From contig NZ_CP046172.1 of assembly GCF_011801145.1 (NCBI RefSeq), forward strand, positions 9,486,001-9,550,000: a stretch of DNA of 64,000 nucleotides, given 5' to 3'. A program made the translations under genes and the position numbers. The notes beneath the pieces were generated by a model. The model ran no database searches. It worked only from the letters and a program-made list of their open reading frames with translations, and had not been told where the DNA came from. Positions within the stretch are counted from its first letter, which is position 1; each line of letters starts with the position of its first letter. Positions 45,004-53,536 of this stretch are shown piece after piece. The stretch is from Nocardia arthritidis. Lineage in GTDB: Bacteria > Actinomycetota > Actinomycetes > Mycobacteriales > Mycobacteriaceae.

Positions 45004-45114
45004 GGATGTGTGGTGGCATCCGCCCCTTTCGAAAGATCCGCGAGCGCGACGCGACGGCCGTCGGCACGTTGCGGTATTCGCCGCTGTGTCGGGTCAGGAT
45101 GTGTGGTGGCATCC
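45004..45114. repeat. Two copies of an 18-base hairpin repeat upstream of dcd region
   Basis: GGATGTGTGGTGGCATCC occurs exactly at 45004-45021 and 45097-45114, 93 bases apart. Each copy is a hairpin (GGATG/CATCC stem; the first copy extends to GCGGATG/CATCCGC). Because 93 is a multiple of three, both copies read MCGGIR in one frame and VWWHP in another. The 435-base interval 44786-45220 has no convincing gene otherwise. Function unknown; a regulator site or a structured leader is possible. Confidence 0.6.
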
Positions 45115-45220
45115 GATCCGGCGCAGCGGCGAATGCGTTACCGCACAACGGGATCCGGCCCGCACGGGAGGAAGCGTGTGCGCGGGGTTCCGGTGCCGGT
45201 CGGCGGGCCCGGCGTTCGGG

Positions 45221-45820
45221 TCAGCGGGTGGTGGCCGCGTCCACCGCCGCCGGCGAGATCGGGAAGTTCAGATAGGAGCGCGACGGTGTCGGGCCGCGCT
45301 GGCCCTGATACTTCGAACCCACCGCGGCACTGCCGTACGGATTCTCGGCCGGGCTGGTCAGCCGGAGCAGGCACAGCTGGCCGATCTTCATACCCGGCCA
45401 CAGGGTGATCGGCAGGTTCGCGACATTGGACAGCTCCAGCGTGATGTGGCCGCTGAAGCCGGGGTCGATGAATCCGGCGGTCGAGTGGGTGAGCAGACCG
45501 AGCCGCCCCAGACTCGATTTACCCTCGAGCCGCCCGGCCAGATCGTCCGGCAGGGTGCACACCTCCAGCGTGGAGCCGAGCACGAATTCGCCGGGATGCA
45601 GCACGAACGGCTCCCCGGGCGCCGGCTCGACCAGGCTGGTCAACTCGTCTTGGCGCTGAGCCGGATCGATATGGGTGTAGCGGGAGTTGTCGAAGACCCG
45701 GAACAGGCCGTCCAGGCGCACGTCGATACTCGACGGCTGAACGAGGTTCTCCAGCAACGGCTCGACCCCGAGACGCCCAGCGGCGATCTCCGCACGGATG
45801 TCACGATCGGAAAGCAGCAC
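45221..45820 (-). CDS. dcd: dCTP deaminase
   Basis: The 199-residue enzyme starts at GTG 45820 ([37 protein letters not shown]), the usual start of the family; the longer frame upstream is rejected. Trimeric dUTPase-fold motifs are present: [23 protein letters not shown], and the core [21 protein letters not shown] with its catalytic Glu and stabilising residues. It deaminates dCTP to dUTP; mycobacterial relatives also hydrolyse dUTP to dUMP. The C-terminal [15 protein letters not shown] is the nucleotide-capping tail. It supplies thymidylate precursors. Strongly conserved core gene. Confidence 0.93.
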   Translation of the reverse strand: MLLSDRDIRAEIAAGRLGVEPLLENLVQPSSIDVRLDGLFRVFDNSRYTHIDPAQRQDELTSLVEPAPGEPFVLHPGEFVLGSTLEVCTLPDDLAGRLEGKSSLGRLGLLTHSTAGFIDPGFSGHITLELSNVANLPITLWPGMKIGQLCLLRLTSPAENPYGSAAVGSKYQGQRGPTPSRSYLNFPISPAAVDAATTR

Positions 45821-45931
45821 GCCGACGAGCGTAGCGTCCGCCCGATCATGCGGTTTCACCTGCACCTGCCGGGCGAGTCGCGCTGCACGCCCAGTGGGAC
45901 CTCGGATCACCGCCGGGCCTTCCGAAAGGCC

Positions 45932-47200
45932 TCAACGAGCGGCCACCGACAACCGCTCCAGGGTGGCTGTGACCGCCGCCACTGGAGCGGAATTCACCAG
46001 ACGACCATGTCTTTTCACGAACTGTCCCGCCACCAGGACGGTGTCGATATTGCCGGGATGGGCGGCGGTTACCACGGCGGCGATCGGATCGTTGTGCGCC
46101 GGAGCCAGATTCACCGCGTCCGCGTCGAGCAGTAGCAGGTCTGCCTGTTTGCCGACGGTCAGCGAGCCGATACGATCGTGCAGGCCAAGGGCTTTCGCGC
46201 CGCCGAGGGTTGCGGTGTAGAGCATGTCGGCGACGGTCGGGCGCGGCCCCGCACCGAGGTGGCCGCTCAGCAGCGCGGCGCGCATGAGCGAGAACATATC
46301 GCCCGCGACGGCCGTCACCACATCGACGCCGAGGCCGGTGGTGACGCCCGCCGCACGCAGGCGGCCGAGCATCGGTGCGCCATGGCCCATCTGGGCCTCG
46401 ACGGCGGGTGCGATCGACACCGCGCCGCCGGATTCCGCGATGAGCTCCAGTTCATCGTCGGGCAGGGAATTGCCGTGCACATAGAGGGTGTCGCCGGTGA
46501 GCAGGCCCGCATCGCGAAGGGCGGCGATCGGGTGGTGCGCGATCGGCCCCGCGCCGACGTGGACGGTGATCGGCAGCGCCAATTCCCTTGCGAGCAGCCA
46601 ATCCTCGCGGACCGTCGCGATATCCGAATAGGACGGGCCGGAAGGCGCGTACGCCATGGTGACCAGTTGGTCGTTTGTCGCGAAGTATTGGGCGCGAACG
46701 CGGCGGATATCGTCCAGGTCGCGCGACTCGGCGTGAAACGGTGTGCCGTAACCGAATACGGCGCGCAGGCCCGACTGCCGCAGCCCGTCGACCGCGGCAT
46801 CGGCATGGCCGGGCGTGTAGAGGGCGTGCGAGAAGTCCTGCAGGGTGGTAACTCCGGCATCGAGCGCGTCCAGGGCGCCGGCCAGGGTGCCCGCGTGGAT
46901 GTCGTCCGGGGTGAATCGCCGCGCGGTGGTGTGCACCGCGTCCAGGTAGCCGCGCAGGTCGAGGTCGGCGGTGCTGGCGCGCAGCGCGGTCTGCCAGGTG
47001 TGGCGGTGGGTGTCCACGAAACCCGGGAGCAGGATGCGGCCGGTCGCGTCGACGATCTCGGCCTCGGCCGACAGCTCGCGGCCGACGGCGGTGATCACGC
47101 CGTTCTCGATGAGCACATCGGTCGCGGATATCACTCGGGGTTCGGGGTCGGTGTCGATGACGTGGCGGGCATTGCGGATGAGCAGGCGGTGCATTGGCAT
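45932..47200 (-). CDS. Amidohydrolase family deaminase (ATZ/TRZ or guanine/cytosine deaminase-like)
   Basis: The start is set at ATG 47200; GTG 47209 would overlap the operator and ATG 47194 is also possible. The protein of about 422 residues has the metal site motif GFVDTHRHTWQTALR, TLQDFSHALYTPGHADAA, ITVHVGAG with a metal-binding His, the LYVHGNSLPDDELELIAESGGAVSIAPAVEAQMGHGAP block and GLGVDVVTAVAGDMFSLMR with the catalytic Asp. A small beta domain closes both ends (LLIRNARHVID; GKQADLLLLDADAVNLAP). It hydrolyses an N-heterocyclic or amide substrate. The divergent MarR gene is its probable repressor. Confidence 0.85.
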   Translation of the reverse strand: MPMHRLLIRNARHVIDTDPEPRVISATDVLIENGVITAVGRELSAEAEIVDATGRILLPGFVDTHRHTWQTALRASTADLDLRGYLDAVHTTARRFTPDDIHAGTLAGALDALDAGVTTLQDFSHALYTPGHADAAVDGLRQSGLRAVFGYGTPFHAESRDLDDIRRVRAQYFATNDQLVTMAYAPSGPSYSDIATVREDWLLARELALPITVHVGAGPIAHHPIAALRDAGLLTGDTLYVHGNSLPDDELELIAESGGAVSIAPAVEAQMGHGAPMLGRLRAAGVTTGLGVDVVTAVAGDMFSLMRAALLSGHLGAGPRPTVADMLYTATLGGAKALGLHDRIGSLTVGKQADLLLLDADAVNLAPAHNDPIAAVVTAAHPGNIDTVLVAGQFVKRHGRLVNSAPVAAVTATLERLSVAAR

Positions 47201-47208
47201 CCAATCCA

Positions 47209-47244
47209 CTATCTAGAAAGCTTTTCTTAAAGCTATTTCGATAG
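47209..47244. promoter_or_regulatory. MarR-type operator between divergent genes
   Basis: A symmetrical palindrome: inner AGCTTT (47219-47224) and AAAGCT (47229-47234) around TCTT, and outer CTATC (47209-47213) and GATAG (47240-47244) at equal distance from the same centre. It overlaps the start region of the amidohydrolase and lies just upstream of the MarR ATG at 47253, as expected for an autorepressor also controlling its neighbour. Confidence 0.7.
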
Positions 47245-47252
47245 CAACTAAG

Positions 47253-47804
47253 ATGTCAAGGGTGACCAGGGAAGCCGACCGCGTCGACCACCTCATCGCC
47301 GCGTGGCGGTCCGAACTGCCGGACATCCTCGGTCCGAGCAGCGAGCTGACCAAGCGCATCCTGCTGCTCGCGGGCACGCTGAACGCCGCGACCCGGTCCG
47401 CCCTCGCCGAATTCGGGCTCACCGAGGCCGAATACGACGTCATCGTGGCGCTGCGCCGCAGCGGCGCGCCCTACCAGCTCAAGGCCAACGAGCTCGCCAG
47501 TGCGCTGTTCCTGTCCACCGGCGGCACCTCCAATGTGGTGAATCGCCTCGAATCGGCGGGCCTCGTCCGGCGGGAAAACCACCCGACCGACGGCCGCAGC
47601 ACCCTCGTGGTCCTCACCGCCGCGGGCCGCACCCTCGCCGAACGCGCCGTCCGCGCCAGCACCGCCGCCCACGAAGCGATATTCGCCGAGGTCTCCCCCA
47701 CGACCCTGCGCGCCGCGACATCGGCCCTGCGCGCCATCGGCGTCCCCGCCCGGCACCCCATACCTGCGCCCGGTCGCATCAAACGCGGCAGCGCCGCCAC
47801 ATAA
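47253..47804 (+). CDS. MarR family transcriptional regulator
   Basis: The 183-residue protein has the MarR winged-helix core: FGLTEAEYDVIVALRRSGAPYQLKANELASALFLSTGGTSNVVNRLESAGLVRRENHPTDGRSTLVVLTAAGRTLA. The start at ATG 47253 directly follows the operator-like palindrome. A short N-terminal helix (DRVDHLIAAWRSELPDILG) and C-terminal helices form the dimer. It is likely a repressor of itself and of the divergent amidohydrolase, released by the enzyme substrate or product (inference from layout). Confidence 0.86.
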   Translation: MSRVTREADRVDHLIAAWRSELPDILGPSSELTKRILLLAGTLNAATRSALAEFGLTEAEYDVIVALRRSGAPYQLKANELASALFLSTGGTSNVVNRLESAGLVRRENHPTDGRSTLVVLTAAGRTLAERAVRASTAAHEAIFAEVSPTTLRAATSALRAIGVPARHPIPAPGRIKRGSAAT

Positions 47805-48019
47805 CCCGGACCGAGCCGCACGAGGAAATGGGCCTGCGCCCGTCATCCAGATGTCGTCTCAGGTGAAGCTATTCGGAACGCGCGTAATTCCAGAACGATT
47901 GCGGCCCAACAGAATAGATCGACGCAGGTCCACCACGAATGCGATTTCGCGGGCGAGGGGAACCCGAGGCAGACCCGATGCGTCATAGTTGTTGGAAGAT
48001 TGTCGACGATAGGACTCCG

Positions 48020-48343
48020 ATGGCAGAAGATCTAACGGTAGACCCGGCCGCGCTCGACGATTTGTCGACGAAGCTGAAGCAGCTCGGTACCGACAACGCC
48101 CAGGCGGAGACGTATCTGAAAAAGCATGTCGAACTGTCGCGCGGCCAGACGGGTCTGATTTTCGGCCGAGTCGCCGAAACCATCCAGCAGTTACGCGAAC
48201 AACTGGAGTCGAATTACGAGACGCTCGGGCGGGTCACCACCCAGTCCGGCGACGAGGTCGCGAAGGCCGCGCAGATGTACCGCACCACGGATCACAACAC
48301 CGCCGTCGCGCTGGACCGCAGCTACCCCGGAGGTAAGCGATGA
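48020..48343 (+). CDS. EspC-like type VII secretion target (small helical protein)
   Basis: The start is ATG 48020 (MAEDLTVDPAALDDLSTKLKQLGTDNAQAETYLKKHVEL) behind AGGA; the open frame begins earlier but that part is rejected. The 107-residue, two-helix product fits the ESX-1-associated EspC/DUF2580 type, which starts with L-x-V-D-P-x-x-L. YLKKHVELSRGQTGLIF forms the turn, and the last helix (YETLGRVTTQSGDEVAKAAQMYRTTDHNTA) contains the YxxxD/E secretion-signal pattern typical of type VII substrates. It is the first gene of a four-gene coupled cluster, starting a probable heterodimer with the next product. Confidence 0.72.
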   Translation: MAEDLTVDPAALDDLSTKLKQLGTDNAQAETYLKKHVELSRGQTGLIFGRVAETIQQLREQLESNYETLGRVTTQSGDEVAKAAQMYRTTDHNTAVALDRSYPGGKR

Positions 48344-49071
48344 GCGATAAACCGATAGATCAGCTGGCCGAACCGCAAAGCCACGACCCGGTACCGGATC
48401 TGGTCGAATTGTTCCTCAACAACAATGTGTATTCGCCGACCTATTGGGTCGACCAGTTCATCGTTCAGGTCATCGGCAAGGACCCGCTCGGCTGGGCGAC
48501 AACAGAATTCGCGGGCGACTGGGCGCAGATGCAAAAAGCCGGCGCGGCGATCAGGAACCTCTCCAAGTACAGCGGCAGCTATGAAAGCTCGATTTACGCC
48601 GCGGTCAAGGATGTCGATTCGTCGTGGCGCGGAAATGCCGCCGATTCGGCCCGAGATTATTTCGGCGGACTCCGCGACGCGATCAGCAATCAGGTGGGGC
48701 CGCTGAAGAACATCGCGCAGGACATCGATACCTTCGCCCTGTCCTCATACTATGCGGCGCAAGGCATTTCATTTCTGATCCAATCGATCATCGACACCGC
48801 GATCATCGCGGTCGCCGAAGAGGCCGCCGCTGCCGCCGCCGCGAGTACCGGCGTCGGAGCGATCGCGTCGGTCGGCTTGGAGGCGGCGGTCGCCTACGAC
48901 ATGGTCAAGATGGTCGGCCTCTGGAATCAGGTCCTCACCAAGTACGCGACCTTCGCCACCGCCGGTGAAACCGCCGTCGCGGCGATCCTGGACGGCGTGG
49001 CCACGGTGCGATCGAAGGACATACCGCAATTGCCCAGTGCGGGCTACCACCACCCCGGAGTAGTGGAATGA
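48340..49071 (+). CDS. WXG100-like type VII secretion protein with hydrophobic C-terminal half
   Basis: The ATG at 48340 overlaps the preceding stop. The 243-residue product contains the helix-turn-helix W-x-G signature: SSIYAAVKDVDSSWRGNAADSARDYFGGLRDAI, with WRG at about residues 98-100. The C-terminal half is rich in Ala and hydrophobic residues (SFLIQSIIDTAIIAVAEEAAAAAAASTGVGAIASVGL) and could enter a membrane. It resembles longer PPE/WXG-type effectors that pair with EspC-like partners. The genes for the secretion machine are not in the window. Confidence 0.72.
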   Translation: MSDKPIDQLAEPQSHDPVPDLVELFLNNNVYSPTYWVDQFIVQVIGKDPLGWATTEFAGDWAQMQKAGAAIRNLSKYSGSYESSIYAAVKDVDSSWRGNAADSARDYFGGLRDAISNQVGPLKNIAQDIDTFALSSYYAAQGISFLIQSIIDTAIIAVAEEAAAAAAASTGVGAIASVGLEAAVAYDMVKMVGLWNQVLTKYATFATAGETAVAAILDGVATVRSKDIPQLPSAGYHHPGVVE

Positions 49072-49541
49072 GCACTCCCGAACCGGTTTTCGATGTCGCG
49101 CACGGCGATATCGCCGTATCGCGACGCCTGTCCGCCGCGCTGCGCACGCTCGCCGCCAACACCGCGGATCCGGCGATGAAGGAGCAGATCCGCGCGGTGC
49201 TCGCCGGAAAGCTCTCGATGCGCGAGTTCGCCCGCACCGAAACGTTCAACCGGACTCTCGACCGAGTGATGCCCGCCGCGCTGCAGAGGCTCGCGGCCAT
49301 GCCGGACGAAGAACGGGATCGTCTTGCCGCACAGGGGCGGGCCGATCTCGAGCGATACCGCGAACAGCCGGCGGAATCGGATCCGCCGCGACCGACACCA
49401 CCCGCGGGCCCCGACGCCGCAGCGGGACACGTGATCGCGGGCACCCGTAAACCCAACCGGGAGCGAATCGTCACACCCGACGATCCGGACGACGATGACC
49501 GCTACTACCAGGAACGCCGAGAACGCGGATGGCTGGTGTGA
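49068..49541 (+). CDS. Hypothetical protein of the type VII-like cluster
   Basis: ATG 49068 overlaps the upstream stop (ATGA). The 157-residue product has an N-terminal helical domain (AALRTLAANTADPAMKEQIRAVLAGKLSMREFARTETFNRTLDRVMP) and a charged, Pro-rich disordered C-terminus ending DDPDDDDRYYQERRERGWLV. The family is seen beside EspC/WXG genes in Nocardia, and could be a cytoplasmic chaperone or binding partner. No catalytic motif. Confidence 0.7.
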   Translation: MSTPEPVFDVAHGDIAVSRRLSAALRTLAANTADPAMKEQIRAVLAGKLSMREFARTETFNRTLDRVMPAALQRLAAMPDEERDRLAAQGRADLERYREQPAESDPPRPTPPAGPDAAAGHVIAGTRKPNRERIVTPDDPDDDDRYYQERRERGWLV

Positions 49542-50146
49542 AAGTAGACGTGCCCGTGCCGGTCCGCACCAGCACCCGTCCCATGAGCGGACTCGAATTC
49601 GGTTCGCGCACAGGACGTTCGGCGACACCTGGCTATCTGGCACTGGAAATCAGCCAGCCGCTGCCGGAAGTATGCGCTCGGCATGGCAGACCCGCGACCG
49701 AGCGACGCACCGGCGTCGTGCGCTTCCACGAGGAAGCACACGGCCGCGTACAGAGCACGCTGAGCTCGAAATTCCTTTGGGGGCTCGGGCATTTCCGCGG
49801 TTTGCCCGATACCGACACCGAACTTTACGGCGAGTGGCCCCTCTGCCGACGCTGCGTCCGCCAATCCCAACTGCTCCGCCAGATCAGTTATGTCCTGGCC
49901 CTCTCGGGCATCGTCGCCCTGATCATCCTGTGGCTGATGGCCCAGGCCGGGACGATGCGGCAGGTACCGCTACCCGTGATTCTCGCGCTCGCTCCCGGCT
50001 GGTTTCCCCTCGGCCTAATCGTGGCCGCCGCAGCATTCGGCCGAGCCAGCAGATATGTCCGCATCCGGCCGATCGTCGACAGAACGACCGTAACGATCCG
50101 CGCCCACCAGAACTTCGCCGCGGCGATCCAGAGCAACGCGTCGTAG
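49529..50146 (+). CDS. Two-helix membrane protein of the type VII-like cluster
   Basis: The ATG at 49529 overlaps the upstream gene by 13 bases. The 205-residue product begins with a folded region of about 115 residues carrying Cys/His pairs (PEVCARHGRP; LYGEWPLCRRCVRQ), a possible zinc site. Two membrane helices follow (SYVLALSGIVALIILWLMA and VILALAPGWFPLGLIVAAAAFG). It may anchor or regulate the cluster's secreted products. Not recognised otherwise. Confidence 0.7.
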   Translation: MAGVKVDVPVPVRTSTRPMSGLEFGSRTGRSATPGYLALEISQPLPEVCARHGRPATERRTGVVRFHEEAHGRVQSTLSSKFLWGLGHFRGLPDTDTELYGEWPLCRRCVRQSQLLRQISYVLALSGIVALIILWLMAQAGTMRQVPLPVILALAPGWFPLGLIVAAAAFGRASRYVRIRPIVDRTTVTIRAHQNFAAAIQSNAS

Positions 50147-50246
50147 TCCCGCCATCATGTCCGACGCGGCAGCCACTTCCCTTCCGCCGCAACGGCAATA
50201 CCCCGGAGGTAATCGACACGGCGTAACAGTCTGGCAAGCTGCCGGT

Positions 50247-50690
50247 ATGAGCGATCTCGGGACAACCACAACTCGCGGCGTCGTCGAGGAATTGTTGCGG
50301 CGGATCGGCGCGGGCGATCCGGACTCCATCGCGCAGATGTACGCCCCGATCAGCGACTGGAAACTGAATTGGCCGGAGAACGAGCACAACCGACCCGCGA
50401 CACCGTGGATTCGGCATCGGTCAACCCGCGACGACGCGGCCGAACACTATCGCGAGATCATCCGCCACCACGTACCCGAGGAAGTCGGCACGGTGATCGA
50501 ACGCATCCTGGTCGACGGCCCGGACGCGGTGGTGCTCGGCGAGATCCGCCAAACCGCCCGCACCACCGGCCACCCCTACCGCTCGCGCTTCGCCCTCCAC
50601 CTCACCGTCGAAAACGGGTTCATCACCCGCCACCACGTCTACGAAGACACCCTCGCCGTCGCCCAGGCCTTCGACATGTCCCGGTCATGA
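50247..50690 (+). CDS. SnoaL-like/NTF2-fold protein
   Basis: The start is ATG 50247 (MSDLGTTTTRGVVEELLRRIGAGDPDSIAQMYAPISDWKLNWPE). The 147-residue product fits the NTF2-like fold: N-terminal helices, IRHRSTRDDAAEHYREIIRHHVPE and the strand pair RSRFALHLTVENGFITRHHVYEDTLAVAQAFD. The family includes cyclases, isomerases and small-molecule carriers; catalytic use cannot be told. It is probably a separate transcription unit. Confidence 0.78.
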   Translation: MSDLGTTTTRGVVEELLRRIGAGDPDSIAQMYAPISDWKLNWPENEHNRPATPWIRHRSTRDDAAEHYREIIRHHVPEEVGTVIERILVDGPDAVVLGEIRQTARTTGHPYRSRFALHLTVENGFITRHHVYEDTLAVAQAFDMSRS

Positions 50691-50760
50691 CGACACCGGT
50701 AGCGACCCACCGTGGTCTCCCACCTATCAGCGGGTGACGTTTGCGGCATCGCAGAGCGGG

Positions 50761-51407
50761 TCAGGGTGAAGTGATCTTCGAGGCCGGGGCGATCACGAAC
50801 GTGCCGTTCAATGAGAGCGCGTCGCCGTTGCTCAATAAATTCGACGGACAGTTCGGGCCGACATTGGCGGCGGTCAGATCACCGCTGCCACTCGGCCCGA
50901 AAGTAAAAGCACCACTGGAATTGGAGAACTGACCGCGCATCGTCGCGGCGCCGCCCCACGGCCGACGAAGTCGGCGGTACATCCATCACCGGCCTGAAGA
51001 TGACCGGTGATATTGGTGAGCGTAAGTGTCGTCAGGTCGCTGCCGTCGTAGGTTATTGCGTTCCAAAAAGCGGGGGTGGTCGGCGATGCCGATAACGTGA
51101 TGTCGTAAGGGGTGTTGTTATAGGCGACGCAATTGGTAAGAGTAAAGCCGGTGAAAGCGGCGATCTTATCGCCGGACTGGCCGGATCCGGATCGGGCGGT
51201 ACCGCTACCGGTGAGCGCATCGCAGTCGACCTCGCGGCCCTTCGTGTCGTTGGAAAGCCAGATCGGTCCGGAGGAATTGGCGGTGATGGAACCACCGGGG
51301 CTGACAGTCCAGGTGGCGTCGGCATGGGCCGTAGCAGTCGGCAAGAGCGCCGCCGCAACCACCACGGAGGCAATTCCGTATTTGCGATATTTACGAAGGG
51401 TTATCAC
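50761..51407 (-). pseudogene. Secreted protein gene split by an apparent one-base frameshift
   Basis: The N-terminal frame (start ATG 51407) encodes a signal peptide (IASVVVAAALLPTATAHA) and a beta-rich domain (TWTVSPGGSITANSSGPIWLSND..LQAGDGCTADFVG). In that frame the sequence then turns into unrelated residues. The neighbouring frame continues the same kind of protein (GQFSNSSGAFTFGPSGSGDLTAANVGPNCPSNLLSNGDALSLNGTF) to a stop at 50761. The break lies at a run of four C (50954-50957), where one more base would restore about 215 residues. It resembles small secreted Nocardia proteins of unknown role. Either a real mutation or a homopolymer error. Confidence 0.65.
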
Positions 51408-51756
51408 GCTTCTCGTCCCCTGGCCGAGTTATCGGAAAAAAATCGAGCAGCATGATTCTAGGCGCATCATCGGCAGTTACCAGCGGGCAAGAATTTGCTA
51501 TTTTCCGTGGCTTGGTTCGTAGATTCTCTTTGCCGACAAGGCGGCAAGTCGATGAGCGGCGATCCGAGTGCTCGCCTCGCCATGCGGGGTCATGATACGG
51601 CCCGACCGGTGCGGTCCCTCGAAGGATCGGAACGCAAAGGTTGTGGCGACCGTCATATTATTCGCGGCCGGTGGTAACGCGGTTTCATCTCCCGGCAACA
51701 TTCCGGAACGCACAATCCCTCACAAGGTCGATACGGCCGAGGATGAGGAGTGGCGG
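51408..51756. other. Intergenic region upstream of the permease
   Basis: No gene is supported in these 349 bases. It must hold the permease promoter and a leader; the only clear element is GAGGAG at 51745-51750 before ATG 51757. No riboswitch motif was recognised. Confidence 0.4.
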
Positions 51757-53268
51757 ATGGATCAGATGACGCGGCCGACGGAAGCGTCCGGAGACTCTGG
51801 GGCACAAGATGTTTCGCGGTTGAAGCCGAATGCGGTCGGCCTGCTCGGCGTGGTGTTCATGGCCGTGGCCACCGCGGCGCCGATCACCGCGATGACCGGC
51901 AACGTGCCGTTCATGGTCAATGCCGGTAGCGGAATCGGCACGCCCGCAGCATTTCTCATCGCGATGGTGGTGCTGGCCATCTTCGCGGTCGGGTTCACCG
52001 CGATGTCCAAGCACATCACCGCGACGGGCGCGTTCTACGGTTTCATCTCCTTCGGGCTCGGGCGCAGCGCCGGTTTGGCGGCCGGACTGCTCGCGTCCTT
52101 CGCCTACATGGTGTTCGAACCATCGCTGGTGGGCATCTTCTCCAGCTTCGCCACCAATACGGTGACCGATCAGCTCGGTGTGCACGTGCCGTGGTGGGTG
52201 TTCGCGGTAATCATGTTGGCGATCAATGCACTCGGCACCTGGTTCGGCGTCGACGTGGCGGAGAAGCTGCTGGTCGTCCTGCTCGGTACCGAGGTGACGG
52301 TGCTGGCGATCATGGCGGTCTCGGTGGCGCTGCATGGCGGTGGGCCCGACGGGTTCTCGCTGGCGCCGGTCAATCCGGTCAACGCATTCCACGGCGCGTC
52401 CGCCGGGCTCGGGCTGTTCTTCGCGTTCTGGTCCTGGGTCGGCTTCGAATCAACCGCCATGTACGGCGAGGAATCCCGCGATCCGAAGCGAATCATCCCG
52501 CGCGCCACCATGATCGCGGTCCTCGGCGTCGGGGTGTTCTACGTCTTCGTCTCGTGGATGGCGATTTCCGGTAACGGACAGGGTGATTCGCTGTCGCTGG
52601 CCGCCTCCGCCAACCCGATGAACGTCTTCTTCAATCCCACCGAGCGCTATGTCGGCCACTGGGCCGTGATGATCATGCAGTGGTTGATGATCACCGGATC
52701 GTTGGCCTGCGGCATGGCATTTCACAATTGCGCGGCGCGCTACCTGTACGCGCTCGGCCGCGAAGGCGTGCTGCCGTCACTGCAGCGCACCATCGGGCGC
52801 ACCCATCCCAAGCACGGCTCGCCGCATATCGCGGGTGTGGTCCAAACCGTCTGCGCCGCAGCGCTTGTGCTCGCCTTCGGCCTCGCGGGCAAGGATCCCT
52901 ACACCGGCATCTACACGCTGCTGGCGATCCTCGGCACCATGGCGATCCTGGTGGTGCAGGCGGTCTGCTCCTTCGCGGTACTGGCGTACTTCCGCAGCAA
53001 CCACCCGGAGAGCCGGCACTGGTTCCGTACCCTGGTGGCCCCGCTCTTCGGCGGTATCGCCATGCTCGGCGTGGTCTGCCTGCTGATCTTCAACATGGAC
53101 ACCGCCGCAGGCGACGAGGCCGGCTCCCTGATCCTGAAGGCCAGCCCCTGGCTCGTCGCCGCGGTGGCGATCGCCGGCTTCGCCTACGCGCAATATCTGA
53201 AACTGCGCGACCCGTCCCGCTACGCACTACTCGGCCGCACCGTACTGGAGGAAACACACGAACGCTGA
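51757..53268 (+). CDS. APC-superfamily amino-acid permease
   Basis: The start is ATG 51757 behind GAGGAG. The 503-residue protein has about 12 membrane helices with APC features: KPNAVGLLGVVFMAVATAAPITAM (first helix with the unwound GxG substrate site region), FMVNAGSGIGTPAAFLIAM, FAFWSWVGFESTAMYGEESRDPKRIIPRATMIAV (helix 6 with WVGFE), and ITGSLACGMAFHNCAARYLYALGREGVLP. It likely imports an amino acid or polyamine by proton symport; the substrate is undetermined. It ends 5 bases before a terminator and stands alone. Confidence 0.88.
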   Translation: MDQMTRPTEASGDSGAQDVSRLKPNAVGLLGVVFMAVATAAPITAMTGNVPFMVNAGSGIGTPAAFLIAMVVLAIFAVGFTAMSKHITATGAFYGFISFGLGRSAGLAAGLLASFAYMVFEPSLVGIFSSFATNTVTDQLGVHVPWWVFAVIMLAINALGTWFGVDVAEKLLVVLLGTEVTVLAIMAVSVALHGGGPDGFSLAPVNPVNAFHGASAGLGLFFAFWSWVGFESTAMYGEESRDPKRIIPRATMIAVLGVGVFYVFVSWMAISGNGQGDSLSLAASANPMNVFFNPTERYVGHWAVMIMQWLMITGSLACGMAFHNCAARYLYALGREGVLPSLQRTIGRTHPKHGSPHIAGVVQTVCAAALVLAFGLAGKDPYTGIYTLLAILGTMAILVVQAVCSFAVLAYFRSNHPESRHWFRTLVAPLFGGIAMLGVVCLLIFNMDTAAGDEAGSLILKASPWLVAAVAIAGFAYAQYLKLRDPSRYALLGRTVLEETHER

Positions 53269-53273
53269 GGTCT

Positions 53274-53302
53274 GGCTGGCCGGCCGGCGGGTCCGGCCAG
53301 CC
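53274..53302 (+). terminator. Hairpin after the permease
   Basis: GGCTGGCCGG (53274-53283) pairs perfectly with CCGGCCAGCC (53293-53302). It begins 5 bases after the stop codon. No T run, as is frequent in actinobacteria. Confidence 0.65.
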
Positions 53303-53536
53303 GACGCCGTCTATCCGCGGCCGAGCGGGGTGCCTCAATAGCCATCTGGCGGGCGAACCAGGTGTCAATCTCCGCTGATTTCAACCGACTGCGCCGCCGT
53401 GCTCTTCCACTGAATTCTCCGGTTCCGAAGGTATATTTCGAGACCGGCGCGGCACCGGCGTATTTGCTCGATTACCGGATTACCAGCGCTGCGCGATCAT
53501 CTGTTCGGGTACGACTCCTACAGAGCAGGCGGGCCG

